From: Variovorax sp. PBS-H4 | GTDB taxonomy: Bacteria > Pseudomonadota > Gammaproteobacteria > Burkholderiales > Burkholderiaceae_C | Assembly: GCF_901827205.1 (NCBI RefSeq) | Contig: NZ_LR594675.1 | Coordinates: forward strand, 1,674,001-1,738,000 | Direction of reading: 5' to 3' | DNA: 64,000 nucleotides | In this document: one piece after another, positions 1-8,237 of the stretch | Numbering within the stretch: the first letter of the stretch is position 1 | How the letters are laid out: each line of letters starts with the position of its first letter | Translations under genes and position numbers: made by a program | Notes under the pieces: model-generated | Database searches by the model: none | What the model was told of the DNA's origin: nothing | The model's input: the letters and a program-made list of their open reading frames with translations, nothing else

Positions 1-250
1 CACCCGAGTTGCCCCCCGATCGGTTGATCTCCTCCATGATGACCGAAGCCTCAGCGAGCCCGAGACCGGCGCCGCCCCATTCCTGCGGTACGAGGGCGGC
101 CAGCCAACCAGCTTTGGTCAGGGCTTGAACGAAAGCGTCGGGGTAGGCACGCTCTTCATCCACCTTGCGGTGGTACTCATCTGGAAACTCCGCGCACAGC
201 GCGCGCACCGCATCGCGGATGTCTGGGTAGGCTTCTTGGCTTGACTTCAT
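1..250 (-). CDS. Acyl-CoA dehydrogenase, N-terminal part (cut by window edge)
   Basis: The reverse complement reads from ATG at 250 and stays open to the window edge, giving 83 residues that start MKSSQEAYPDIRDAVRALC. The stretch GWLAALVPQEWGGAGLGL followed by an EEINR helix is the usual N-terminal alpha-domain signature of acyl-CoA dehydrogenases, FAD enzymes that make 2-enoyl-CoA from acyl-CoA. The ATG overlaps the stop of the upstream hydratase gene by 4 bp (ATGA), so the two are translationally coupled. The catalytic half lies outside the window, so the substrate class is unknown. The gene is distinct from the second acyl-CoA dehydrogenase at 1154-2308. Confidence 0.85.
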   Translation of the reverse strand, partial: MKSSQEAYPDIRDAVRALCAEFPDEYHRKVDEERAYPDAFVQALTKAGWLAALVPQEWGGAGLGLAEASVIMEEINRSGGNSG

Positions 251-1140
251 GTTTGGAACTCGCAGTTTGCTTGCATCGCAAGGTGGTCATCGCTGTCCAA
301 GGCCCAAAGGATCAGGCCCGGGCTGTCGGGTGCTGGGCAGGCATGTAGCCGAAGAGGCCGACCATTGAAGCATGGGCGGACTGCCTTGAACTGGAACTTG
401 CGGATCGCAGCTCCCGGTGCCACGCGCCGGGCCAGGTCCGCCAGCAATGTCGCGATCAGCGGGCCCTGGACCACCAGTGCTGGGTAGCCTTCAATCGTCG
501 TGGCATAAGGCCGGTCATAGTGGATTCGGTGAGCATTGAAGGTCAGCGCTGAATAGCGGAATAGCAACACTTCGTCTGGGACGATGGCTCGCTGCCATGC
601 CGCACTTCCAGGGTGGGTAAAAGATCTCGCACTTGGGCCACCAAGTCGCGCCGCCGCGCGATAAACAATGTCCTGATGCTCGGTCAGCGCTATCCCTCGC
701 GCGTTGTGGATCTCGTGCTCGACCGTGACGAAGATCAAATCGCCGCTACTTCCGGACTTCTGCGTTAAGGACAAGATGCGGGAGTCGCGCCGGACGGTCT
801 CTCCGATCCGCAGTGGATTTCCGATCTTCCATTGCAGGCTACCGGCGGCCCACATTCGCCGAGGCAGAGGAACGGGTGGCAGAAAGCCACCCCGCCGCGG
901 ATGTCCGTCGGCATCAATGCTGGCCGTCGGAGGCGCCGACAAGAAGTAGAGCCAGTGCCACAAAGGGGGCAACACGACTGGAAGTTCGTCTTCCCTGTCT
1001 AGCATCGCGAACAGCCTCTGGGCGGAGGAGCCTTGGAGCACATCTTCTACCGTCGCGGTCCGTCCCACCCATTCTTGGAGGTTCTCCAGCGATGCGTCTG
1101 CTGGACTGGTGGGCATCAAGTGCTCGTCACTGGTGGTCAC
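247..1140 (-). CDS. FAS1-like/HTD2-type hotdog hydratase (mesaconyl-C4-CoA hydratase family)
   Basis: This 297-residue protein belongs to the double-hotdog hydratase family that includes mesaconyl-C4-CoA hydratase and mitochondrial HTD2. These enzymes add or remove water on enoyl/3-hydroxyacyl thioesters. The C-terminal signature SALTFNAHRIHYD at about residues 198-209, followed by EGYPALVVQGPL, is characteristic. The N-terminal half (about 20-160) is the degenerate first hotdog. It lies between two acyl-CoA dehydrogenase genes in a leftward operon, with 13 bp to the upstream gene and a 4-bp overlap with the downstream one. That fits hydration of the enoyl-CoA they produce. The exact substrate is unknown. 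Confidence 0.85.
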   Translation of the reverse strand: MTTSDEHLMPTSPADASLENLQEWVGRTATVEDVLQGSSAQRLFAMLDREDELPVVLPPLWHWLYFLSAPPTASIDADGHPRRGGFLPPVPLPRRMWAAGSLQWKIGNPLRIGETVRRDSRILSLTQKSGSSGDLIFVTVEHEIHNARGIALTEHQDIVYRAAARLGGPSARSFTHPGSAAWQRAIVPDEVLLFRYSALTFNAHRIHYDRPYATTIEGYPALVVQGPLIATLLADLARRVAPGAAIRKFQFKAVRPCFNGRPLRLHACPAPDSPGLILWALDSDDHLAMQANCEFQT

Positions 1141-1153
1141 GTTTACCGCCTGC

Positions 1154-2308
1154 TCATTGCTCAGCCTCGCGGATCATGTTCCTCGCAATCACGAGTTGCT
1201 GGATCTGCGAAGTGCCTTCGTAAATACGGAACAGACGAACATCTCGATAGAAGCGCTCGATGCCGTAGTCGCTCACATACCCAGCGCCGCCAAAGATCTG
1301 TACCGCACGATCCGCGACACGGCCGCACATCTCAGACGCGAACAGCTTCGCGCAGGATGCCTCCGTGCTCACGCTCCATCCGTCGTCTCGTCGGCGAGCA
1401 GCGTCCAAAACCATGCTTCTCGCCGCGTAGATCTCGGCTTTGCTATCCGCGAGCATGGCTTGCACCAGTTGGAACTGGCTGATCGGCTGTCCAAATTGCT
1501 TCCGCTCGGTGGCGTACTGCAGTGCGTCGCCCAGCATTCGCTCTGACGCCGCCACGCAGATCGCCGCGATATGGATGCGGCCCTTGTCCAGTACCTTCAT
1601 CGCTGTCTTGAAGCCCATGCCTTCGACGTTGCCGATAAGGTTGGCAGCAGGCACACGGCAGTTCTCGAAGATCACGTCGCAGGTGTGTGCACCTCTCTGG
1701 CCCATTTTGCTGTCGCGCTTGCCAAAGGTGATACCCGGCGTCTTCGCGTCAACAATCAACGCAGAGATGCCGCCGGCGCCCTTGTTGCCGAGGTCTGTGC
1801 GCGCCATCAGCGTGAAGATTCCGGCTTGCGGCGCGTTTGTGATGAAGCGCTTGGTACCGTTGATGACGTAGCAGTCTCCGTCGCGAATGGCGGTCGTGCG
1901 CAGCGAGGCGGCATCCGAGCCTGACTCGGGTTCTGTGAGCGCAAACGAAGCGATGAGCTCTCCGGTTGCCAGACGGGGAAGGTAGTGGCTCTTCTGGGCC
2001 TCGGTCCCATCGAAAAGTATGCCTTGCGATCCGATACCTACCGTTGTTCCGATCAGCGATCGGAAGGCAGGCGACGCCCTGCCGAGCTCCAACATCGCAA
2101 TGACTTCTTCCTCCATGGTCAGTTGCAAACCACCGTACTCTTCTGGAATGGTCAGACCGAAAAGGCCCATAGCCTTCATGTCCTCGACGATATCCGCAGG
2201 GATCTCGTCGGTCTCGGCAACGATGGCCTCGTTGGGGATTAGGCGTTCGCGCACAAAGCGGGCAATGCTGCCGACAAGGGCATCCAGCGTATCGCGGTCT
2301 CTGATCAT
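1154..2308 (-). CDS. Acyl-CoA dehydrogenase
   Basis: This is a full-length 384-residue acyl-CoA dehydrogenase, a soluble FAD enzyme that passes electrons to ETF. The FAD/substrate loop FALTEPESGSDAA is at about residues 122-133. The catalytic base is probably Glu364 in YEGTSQIQQ, the position seen in short- and medium-chain members. It is the first gene of the leftward unit. The start at 2308 lacks a clear Shine-Dalgarno sequence, but no better in-frame start gives a normal N-terminus. The upstream 240 bp are shared with the divergent SDR gene and contain two operator-like dyads. etfBA lie at 26 kb and could serve as acceptor. Confidence 0.95.
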   Translation of the reverse strand: MIRDRDTLDALVGSIARFVRERLIPNEAIVAETDEIPADIVEDMKAMGLFGLTIPEEYGGLQLTMEEEVIAMLELGRASPAFRSLIGTTVGIGSQGILFDGTEAQKSHYLPRLATGELIASFALTEPESGSDAASLRTTAIRDGDCYVINGTKRFITNAPQAGIFTLMARTDLGNKGAGGISALIVDAKTPGITFGKRDSKMGQRGAHTCDVIFENCRVPAANLIGNVEGMGFKTAMKVLDKGRIHIAAICVAASERMLGDALQYATERKQFGQPISQFQLVQAMLADSKAEIYAARSMVLDAARRRDDGWSVSTEASCAKLFASEMCGRVADRAVQIFGGAGYVSDYGIERFYRDVRLFRIYEGTSQIQQLVIARNMIREAEQ

Positions 2309-2387
2309 GAGCGGGGGGAGTTAAGGGAAGTTGGGACAGGACTTTGGGCGGGCATCGCTCGTTCCGTCAACAACGCGCACTCGTTGG

Positions 2388-2402
2388 TTCCGTGCCTTGG
2401 AA
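2388..2402. promoter_or_regulatory. Operator-like dyad, site 1 (TTCC-N7-GGAA)
   Basis: The sequence TTCCGTGCCTTGGAA lies in the divergent control region between the acyl-CoA dehydrogenase (minus) and the SDR (plus), 86 bp upstream of the former's start. Its outer arms match the stronger site at 2452-2468. I infer a binding site for one of the IclR regulators in the cluster; the binder is not proven. Confidence 0.45.
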
Positions 2403-2451
2403 TAGCCGCCGCGCCCCACAAGACTGCTAGAAAAGGGCACCTCGCCGCGCC

Positions 2452-2468
2452 ATTCCGTTGCACGGAAT
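2452..2468. promoter_or_regulatory. Operator-like perfect palindrome, site 2
   Basis: ATTCCGT-TGC-ACGGAAT is a perfect inverted repeat with 7-bp arms and a 3-bp centre. It lies 81 bp upstream of the SDR start and 65 bp from site 1. The same core recurs before the first binding-protein gene (6931) and, less perfectly, before the second (24843). Repetition at the heads of the cluster's transcription units is the evidence for a shared operator. Confidence 0.55.
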
Positions 2469-2548
2469 GAGTGAGACATTCGCGTTTACCGCCTTGGCCC
2501 ACCGGGCGCATGCTTCGTGATCGACGTGAAACAAGCGAGGAGCATGCA

Positions 2549-3469
2549 ATGCAAGGTGAAGCAATGTTGACCGGTAAGGTCGTGGTGGTGACTGGCGCCG
2601 GTGGCGGCATTGGCCGGGAGATTGCGCTGCACATGGCACGCCAGGGTGCACGCGTCGTGGTCAACGACATCGGTGCGTCGCTTTCGGGCGAAGGCCGTGA
2701 TGAAAGCGCGGCGCAGCGTGTCGTCGATGAGATTGCCGGACTTGGCGCAGAGGCCATTGCGGACGCGAACAGTGTTGCCGACAGCGCTGGCGCTGCTGCC
2801 ATTGTCCACACGGGCTTGGAGCGCTTCGGCCGCATTGACTGCGTCGTCAATAACGCGGGGATCCTGCGCGACCGATTCTTTCACAAGATGTCGGACGAGG
2901 AATGGGACGCGGTCATCAAGGTCCATCTCTACGGCGCCTACTTCATGAGCCGCGCCGCGGCTGGGCCGATGAAGGAGCAGGGCAGCGGCAGCCTAATTCA
3001 TATGACCTCCACCTCCGGACTGATCGGCAATCTTGCCCAGGCTAACTACAGCGCCGCCAAGTTGGGTGTGGTCGCACTGTCGAAGTCGATCGCGCTCGAC
3101 CTTGAGAAGAGTGGTGTGCGATCCAACTGTATCGCGCCCTTCGCCTGGAGTCGCATGGTCAGCTCGATACCCACCGACACGCCTGAGCAGGCCATGCGCG
3201 TCGAGAAGATCAAGCAGATGACGCCTGACAAGATCGCCCCGCTGGCTGTTTACTTGGCCAGCGATGCAGCCGCCGCGGTGAACGCGCAGGTGTTTACGGT
3301 GCGTAACAACGAGATCGTCTTGATGAGCCAGCCACGTCCGCTGCGCTCTGTGCAGCGCAGCGAGGGCTGGACAGCCCGGAGCATCGCCGACCATGCGATG
3401 CCCGCCTTGCGTGCGTCCTTCGTGCCCATGGATCGGTCAGCCGACGTATTTAGTTGGGATCCGGTCTGA
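2549..3469 (+). CDS. SDR, (3R)-hydroxyacyl-CoA dehydrogenase-like (MFE-2 type)
   Basis: The start at 2549 is chosen because GCGAGGAG precedes it; the frame is open further upstream without a ribosome site. The 306-residue product has the Rossmann motif TGAGGGIG (15-22), NNAG (101-104), Ser154 and the catalytic YSAAK pair (Tyr167, Lys171). The segment VVVNDIGASLSGEGRDESAA resembles the dehydrogenase part of peroxisomal multifunctional enzyme 2. That suggests NAD-dependent oxidation of (3R)-hydroxyacyl-CoA. The C-terminal 60 residues extend beyond the SDR core. It heads the long rightward unit and pairs logically with the MaoC hydratase at 5953 and the thiolase at 4760. Confidence 0.85.
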   Translation: MQGEAMLTGKVVVVTGAGGGIGREIALHMARQGARVVVNDIGASLSGEGRDESAAQRVVDEIAGLGAEAIADANSVADSAGAAAIVHTGLERFGRIDCVVNNAGILRDRFFHKMSDEEWDAVIKVHLYGAYFMSRAAAGPMKEQGSGSLIHMTSTSGLIGNLAQANYSAAKLGVVALSKSIALDLEKSGVRSNCIAPFAWSRMVSSIPTDTPEQAMRVEKIKQMTPDKIAPLAVYLASDAAAAVNAQVFTVRNNEIVLMSQPRPLRSVQRSEGWTARSIADHAMPALRASFVPMDRSADVFSWDPV

Positions 3470-3491
3470 GACGAGAGCACCGCGCAGAGCC

Positions 3492-4763
3492 ATGATTGAG
3501 ACCGACCTTGAAGCGCTGGACTTCTCTGCGCTGTTGCGCCCGGGCGATCGGGTCGCATGGGGCCAAGCAGCCGCCGAACCTGTGCCGCTGACCCGTGCCC
3601 TTATGCAGCAACGACATCGCATTGGAGGCCGCTTCTCGGTGTTCATGGGAGCGACGTGGTCCGATACGTTGGATCCCACATTCGCCGACGTCGTGGATTT
3701 CCAGGCCTATTGTGGATCTGGCGCCAACCGCCTGCTCGCCGATGCGGGTGTGCTGGACGTCCTGAGCTGCCATTACTCCGACTTGCCGGTTGCATTGGGT
3801 GCTGGAGGGGCCAATGCGGTGGATGTACTGCTGCTGCAGTTGGCTAACCCCGGTCCGGACGGACGCTACAGCTTGTCCGTTGCGCACGAGTACCTCACGC
3901 CGCTTATCGACTCTGCCCGCGTGCTCGTGGCGGAGGTCAACGCGCAGGCGCCATGGACCCATGGCGAGCGCAGTCTGAGGCTGGAGGATATCGACGTGCT
4001 CGTGCGAACTGACCGTCCTCTGGTCGAGCTTGCGCGCGCCGGGGGTTCAAGCCAAGAGTCGGTCATCGCCGACCGCGTGGCCGGGTTGATCGATGATGGC
4101 GCGACGCTGCAGGCGGGTGTCGGGGCGGTTCCGGAAGCGGTGCTCGCCCGTCTAGGTGACCGTCGTCATCTAGGCCTGCACACAGGGGCCCTGGGCGACG
4201 CCGCAGCCGGCCTGATCGAGTGCGGTGCCGCTACCAACGAGCGCAAGGCGCTGGACCGTGGCGTCAGCGTCGCCGGCCTAATGATGGGCAGCAGCAAGGT
4301 CCATCAGCTGGCTCATCGCAACCCGAAGATTCAGTTCAGATCTACCGCCTACACGCACGCACTAAGCACGCTGGCGGCCTTGCGCGGACTGGTCGCGATC
4401 AACTCGGCGCTAGAGGTCGACCTCAGTGGCCAGGTCAATGCCGAGGTAGCGGCAGGCCGCTACGTCGGCGCGGTCGGCGGTGCGATGGACTTCGCCAGGG
4501 GCGCGCGTGCCGCGGGAGGCATGTCGATCATCGCGTTGCCATCACGCTCCGGCCGCCATGCACGCATTGTCTCCCTCCTGGACGGGCCGGTGAGCACGCC
4601 GCGTAGTGACGCTGCGTTCGTCGTCACCGAGCATGGCGTGGCCGATCTGCGCGGAACATCAATACGGCAGCGCCTGCAGCGCATGCTCGATGTTGCCCAT
4701 CCGGAGGACCGAGCAGCGCTGGAGCGCGCTGCCTTTTCGAACAACAGGAGTTCCCCCCAATGA
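3492..4763 (+). CDS. Acetyl-CoA hydrolase/CoA-transferase family protein
   Basis: This 423-residue protein has the two-domain fold of the acetyl-CoA hydrolase / 4-hydroxybutyrate CoA-transferase family. Recognisable motifs are GVGAVPEAV (209-217) and VAINSALEVDLSGQVNAE (301-318). The ATG at 3492 is 22 bp after the SDR stop; more upstream codons would read through that gene's end. In characterised transferases a glutamate in a motif like HSEMISD or YTEVIQD forms the CoA thioester. Here the aligned stretch is HTGALGD (230-236), with Gly232 in its place. The mechanism, or the reaction, may therefore differ. The stop overlaps the thiolase start by 4 bp. Confidence 0.85.
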   Translation: MIETDLEALDFSALLRPGDRVAWGQAAAEPVPLTRALMQQRHRIGGRFSVFMGATWSDTLDPTFADVVDFQAYCGSGANRLLADAGVLDVLSCHYSDLPVALGAGGANAVDVLLLQLANPGPDGRYSLSVAHEYLTPLIDSARVLVAEVNAQAPWTHGERSLRLEDIDVLVRTDRPLVELARAGGSSQESVIADRVAGLIDDGATLQAGVGAVPEAVLARLGDRRHLGLHTGALGDAAAGLIECGAATNERKALDRGVSVAGLMMGSSKVHQLAHRNPKIQFRSTAYTHALSTLAALRGLVAINSALEVDLSGQVNAEVAAGRYVGAVGGAMDFARGARAAGGMSIIALPSRSGRHARIVSLLDGPVSTPRSDAAFVVTEHGVADLRGTSIRQRLQRMLDVAHPEDRAALERAAFSNNRSSPQ

Positions 4764-5956
4764 GAAGAGCAGCCATCGTCAGTCCCTTGCGCACCCCGGT
4801 CGGTCAGTTCGGCGGCGCGTTGCGCAACCTTGCGGTCGAGTCGCTCACCCGGCCCGTGATCCAGGCGGTCTTGGCCCGCAGCGGCGTGGATCCGGCACGG
4901 ATTGATGACGTTGTCTTCGCCCAGTCTTATGCCAGCAGCGAAACTCCTTGCATCGGCCGATGGGCGGCGTTGGATGCGGGCTTGCCGCTTGAGGTCCCAG
5001 GCATGCAACTGGACCGGCGCTGCGGCGGCGGCCTGCAGGCAATAGTCACTGCCGCCATGATGGTGCAGACCGGCGCAGCCGACGTCGTGCTGGCAGGAGG
5101 CGTGGAGAGCATGAGCAATATCGAGTACTACACGACGGACCTGCGCTGGGGTTCGCGTTCCGGCTCGAGCAAGCTGCATGATCGCCTGGAGCGCGGACGG
5201 GAGCGGTCTCAGCCGGAGGGGCGCTTTGGCTACATCTCGGGGATGGTCGAGACTGCAGAGACCTTGGCGCGCGAATACGGAATCAGCCGCGCAGAGGCGG
5301 ACGCCTTCGCCGTCCGCAGCCACGTGCGCGCTGCGAGTGCCTGGGACGAAGGGCGCTTCGCTGCCGAGGTAGTGCCACTGAACGTTCCCCAGCGCAAGGG
5401 CGACGCCGTCGTCTTCTCGCGCGACGAAGGCATCCGCCCGGACACCACACCCGACTCCCTGGCGCGGCTCAGGCCCTTGACGGCTGGTGGTGTGGTGACA
5501 GCCGGCAACGCGAGCCAGCAGAACGATGCCGCGGCGGCCTGCCTGGTGGTCGCCGAGGACCGTCTGGACGCATTGGGCCTCACGCCCATCGGATATCTCA
5601 CCGGCTGGGCCGCATCCGGTTGCGACCCGGCTCGCATGGGTATCGGGCCGGTGTCGGCGGTGCGGAAACTCTTCGAACGCACTGGTTTCGGTTTCGACGA
5701 CCTCGACCTGGTCGAGCTCAACGAGGCGTTTGCGGTCCAAGCCCTGGCCGTCCTCAAGGGGTGGGGCTGGAACGACCCAGAGCGACTCAACGTCAACGGC
5801 TCCGGTATCTCGATCGGGCATCCAATCGGAGCCACCGGTGTGCGCATCGCGACAACGCTGCTGCACGAGCTGCAGCGGCGCCAAGGCCGCTACGGGCTCG
5901 AAACCATGTGCATCGGCGGTGGCCAGGGCCTGGCAGCCATCTTTGAGCGGGCGTGA
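4760..5956 (+). CDS. Thiolase (acetyl-CoA acetyltransferase family)
   Basis: This is a 398-residue thiolase, of normal length. The nucleophile is Cys88 in DRRCGGGLQ, where GGG replaces the more common SGL-type context. His354 in GHPIGATG and Cys384 in CIGGGQGLA complete the catalytic set, and NEAF is present at the oxyanion loop. It would cleave a 3-ketoacyl-CoA to acetyl-CoA (or propionyl-CoA) and a shortened acyl-CoA. It is translationally coupled to both neighbours by 4-bp overlaps (ATGA upstream, GTGA downstream). Its place between a hydroxyacyl-CoA dehydrogenase and a MaoC hydratase supports a degradative role. Confidence 0.95.
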   Translation: MRRAAIVSPLRTPVGQFGGALRNLAVESLTRPVIQAVLARSGVDPARIDDVVFAQSYASSETPCIGRWAALDAGLPLEVPGMQLDRRCGGGLQAIVTAAMMVQTGAADVVLAGGVESMSNIEYYTTDLRWGSRSGSSKLHDRLERGRERSQPEGRFGYISGMVETAETLAREYGISRAEADAFAVRSHVRAASAWDEGRFAAEVVPLNVPQRKGDAVVFSRDEGIRPDTTPDSLARLRPLTAGGVVTAGNASQQNDAAAACLVVAEDRLDALGLTPIGYLTGWAASGCDPARMGIGPVSAVRKLFERTGFGFDDLDLVELNEAFAVQALAVLKGWGWNDPERLNVNGSGISIGHPIGATGVRIATTLLHELQRRQGRYGLETMCIGGGQGLAAIFERA

Positions 5957-6858
5957 GGATGGCGATCAACGTGGGCCGCCTGAAAGAGTGGGCTTTCGGT
6001 GAAGTGGAGCATCGGTATACGGAGCGCGAGAGCGCGCTGTACGCCTTGTGCTTGGGCTTTGGGGCCGACCCGCTGGATGAGCGGGCACTCCGTTACGTCG
6101 CCGGCGACGCGCTACGAGCGGCGCCGTTCATGGCTGCTGTGCTCGCTTTCCCTGGCCAATGGATGCGCGATCCGCGCAGCGGCATCGATTGGAAGCGCGT
6201 GGTCCATGGCGAACAGGGCGTGCGACTGCACCGCCCTCTGGCCGCGACAGGTTGCCTGGTCGGCCGCACCCGGGTCAGCGCCGTCATCGACAAGGGACGA
6301 GAAAAGGGCGCGGTGGTTCAGATGGAGCGCTCTCTTTACGACATGACGAGCGGGGACTTGCTGGCCACCGTCGAGCAACTCAACTTCTGCCGTGGTGACG
6401 GTGGATTCAGCGAGGACGGCCAGCCCAGCGATGCTTCGCCGCCTTCCATGGCATGGGCGCCGTCTTGCGCCCCTGACGACATCTGCGACCTCCCGACTCG
6501 GCCAGAGACGGCGCTGCTCTATCGCCTTTGCGGGGATCCGAACCCGCTGCACTTTGATCCGGCGGTCGCACGATCCGCTGGCTTCGCGCGCCCGATCCTT
6601 CATGGTCTGGCCACCTACGGCATTGCGGGGCATGCCGTGTTGCGCACCGCCTGCGGCTATGACGCTGGCCGACTCCGCTCCCTGCATGCTCGCTTCTCCG
6701 CGCCGGTCTACCCCGGCGAGACGCTGCGCACCGAGCTCTGGCGCGATGGCCCGTGGGTGCGCTTCCGGTGCAGAGTCCTTGAGCGCGACCAATTGGTGCT
6801 CACCGCCGGCCGGGCTGAGCTGGTGCCAACGACGGATCGTTCCGTACATCAGAACTGA
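5953..6858 (+). CDS. MaoC-family (R)-specific enoyl-CoA hydratase
   Basis: The 301-residue product has two hotdog halves. The hydratase-2 motif YRLCGDPNPLHFDPAVARSAGF (split here: YRLCGDPNPLH, 190-200, then FDPAVARSAGF) carries the catalytic Asp195 and His200, and PILHGL follows at 214-219. Such enzymes give (3R)-hydroxyacyl-CoA, which suits the MFE-2-like SDR at 2549. I start at GTG 5953, which overlaps the thiolase stop (GTGA); ATG at 5959 is an equally possible start two codons later. The gene ends 163 bp before the importer genes. An imperfect operator half-site (6840) overlaps its last codons. Confidence 0.9.
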   Translation: MRMAINVGRLKEWAFGEVEHRYTERESALYALCLGFGADPLDERALRYVAGDALRAAPFMAAVLAFPGQWMRDPRSGIDWKRVVHGEQGVRLHRPLAATGCLVGRTRVSAVIDKGREKGAVVQMERSLYDMTSGDLLATVEQLNFCRGDGGFSEDGQPSDASPPSMAWAPSCAPDDICDLPTRPETALLYRLCGDPNPLHFDPAVARSAGFARPILHGLATYGIAGHAVLRTACGYDAGRLRSLHARFSAPVYPGETLRTELWRDGPWVRFRCRVLERDQLVLTAGRAELVPTTDRSVHQN

Positions 6859-6930
6859 AAGGCCGTGCGACGCATGGGTTCCTTCGCACGAAGGTGCCTT
6901 TCTGGCGCGTGCGACAAGGCCTGACGGAGT

Positions 6931-6945
6931 TTCCATTGCACGGAA
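6931..6945. promoter_or_regulatory. Operator-like dyad before the first Liv binding-protein gene
   Basis: TTCCATTGCACGGAA lies 77 bp upstream of the binding-protein start at 7022, in the only sizeable gap of the rightward unit. It differs from the 2452 palindrome core at a single position. A weaker relative (TTCC, seven bases, AGAA) is at 6840-6854. I infer a promoter or internal control point for the importer genes. Confidence 0.5.
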
Positions 6946-7021
6946 CATTGGACGCGCCAGCGTTGACCCTCGGCATCTCGTGCATATCAAATCGATCCAC
7001 AACAACCTTTATGAGACATAC

Positions 7022-8221
7022 ATGAGCCTCACATCATCTCGCTCGTTTTCGTTGTGTGCAGCGGCTGCTCTCGCGCTCGCCGTCCACGCGCCGGTGGCCG
7101 CGCAAACGATCAAGCTCGGCCTTTCAGTCCCGCTGTCTGGCGCCGGAGCCAACTGGGGAAAGGGCGGCGAGTGGCTGTGCCAACAGGCTGCCGCGGAGAT
7201 CGCCAAAGAAGGCGGCGTAAAGGTCTCCGGTAAGGTCTATAACTTCGAGTGCGTCGCCTACGACAACAAGTACAACGCTGCCGACGGTACCCGTGTAGCA
7301 CAGACACTACTGAGCAGGGATAAGGTGCGTTTCATCGGCGGCAGCCTGGGCACAGCGCCGGTGCGGGCGCTGCAGTCGCGCACCGAACGTGAGAGCGTGC
7401 TGCTGTTCACCGTGGCCTGGGGTGCCAGTATCAAGGGACCGCAATACCCGCTGACGTTCACTCAGATGAACACGCCGAACGAAATCTCGTTGCCGCTGGT
7501 GCGCCAGATCACGCGGTCCCAACCGCAAATCAAGACCGTGGCTCTGCTCAATCCCAACGATGCTACCGGTCAGGAGACTGAGCAGATCGCCCGGAAGGCC
7601 TGGGCTGCAGCAGGCGTCAAGGTCGTCTCCAGCGACTGGTACGAACGCGGCAGTTCGGAGTTCCAGCCCATCGCCACCAAGCTCAGTGCGCAGAAGCCTG
7701 ATGCCGTCGACCTTTGCGCCAGTCCGCCGTCCGATGCCGGCCTGGTGTTCAAGGAGCTTTCTGCCCTCGGCTGGAACGGCGTGAAGGTCGTCGAGGTCGG
7801 CACCGGCGCCGAGGGCCTTCTGGCCACCGGCGGCACTGCAGTGGAGGGCGCTTACCTCGGCGCCGCGGTCACGTTCGATGGTCCTCAGGTGACGCTGCGG
7901 CAAAGAGCGCTCAACGAGGGTGCACGTGCGTTGCTGGGCGAGTCCCTTAATGCGGTGCAGATCGGCTTCTACGATTCCGTCAAGGCACTCAGAGCTGCCA
8001 TGGAGAAGGCCCAAAGCGTCGAACCCGAAGCAGTCGCGAAGATGCTGCCATCGGTGACCTTCGACTCTTTCTACGGAAAGTCTGCATTCGGCGGTAAGGA
8101 AACCTACGGCACGCCGCAGCAAATGTTGGTGCCGGTGATCGTGACCCAGGTCCGGAGCGGCAAGCTTGTGGAGGTCGCACGCTTGGTCCCGCAAGAGTTG
8201 CGCGTCCGCGGCGTCCAGTAA
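7022..8221 (+). CDS. Liv-type ABC importer, periplasmic binding protein 1
   Basis: The start at 7022 begins a clear signal peptide (MSLTSSRSFSLCAAAALALA, cleavage near APVAAQ). The mature part, TIKLGLSVPLSGAGANWGKGG onward, is a type I periplasmic binding fold of the branched-chain amino acid/aromatic acid family, 399 residues in all. The frame is open far upstream, but that part overlaps the MaoC gene and lacks protein character. It precedes livHMGF genes 16 bp downstream, so it should deliver the solute to that permease. The ligand is unknown. Family members bind amino acids, amides or aromatic and alicyclic acids, and the surrounding CoA enzymes favour an acid. Confidence 0.92.
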   Translation: MSLTSSRSFSLCAAAALALAVHAPVAAQTIKLGLSVPLSGAGANWGKGGEWLCQQAAAEIAKEGGVKVSGKVYNFECVAYDNKYNAADGTRVAQTLLSRDKVRFIGGSLGTAPVRALQSRTERESVLLFTVAWGASIKGPQYPLTFTQMNTPNEISLPLVRQITRSQPQIKTVALLNPNDATGQETEQIARKAWAAAGVKVVSSDWYERGSSEFQPIATKLSAQKPDAVDLCASPPSDAGLVFKELSALGWNGVKVVEVGTGAEGLLATGGTAVEGAYLGAAVTFDGPQVTLRQRALNEGARALLGESLNAVQIGFYDSVKALRAAMEKAQSVEPEAVAKMLPSVTFDSFYGKSAFGGKETYGTPQQMLVPVIVTQVRSGKLVEVARLVPQELRVRGVQ

Positions 8222-8237
8222 GGCAGGAAGCTCAACC

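Noticed and set aside
2362..2376. A third TTCC-type operator site at 2362
   Set aside because: Only the left arm (TTCCGT) is present; the right arm does not match.
6392..7021. An N-terminal extension of the first Liv binding protein
   Set aside because: The open frame continues upstream, but it overlaps the MaoC gene and lacks protein character; the signal peptide sets the start at 7022.
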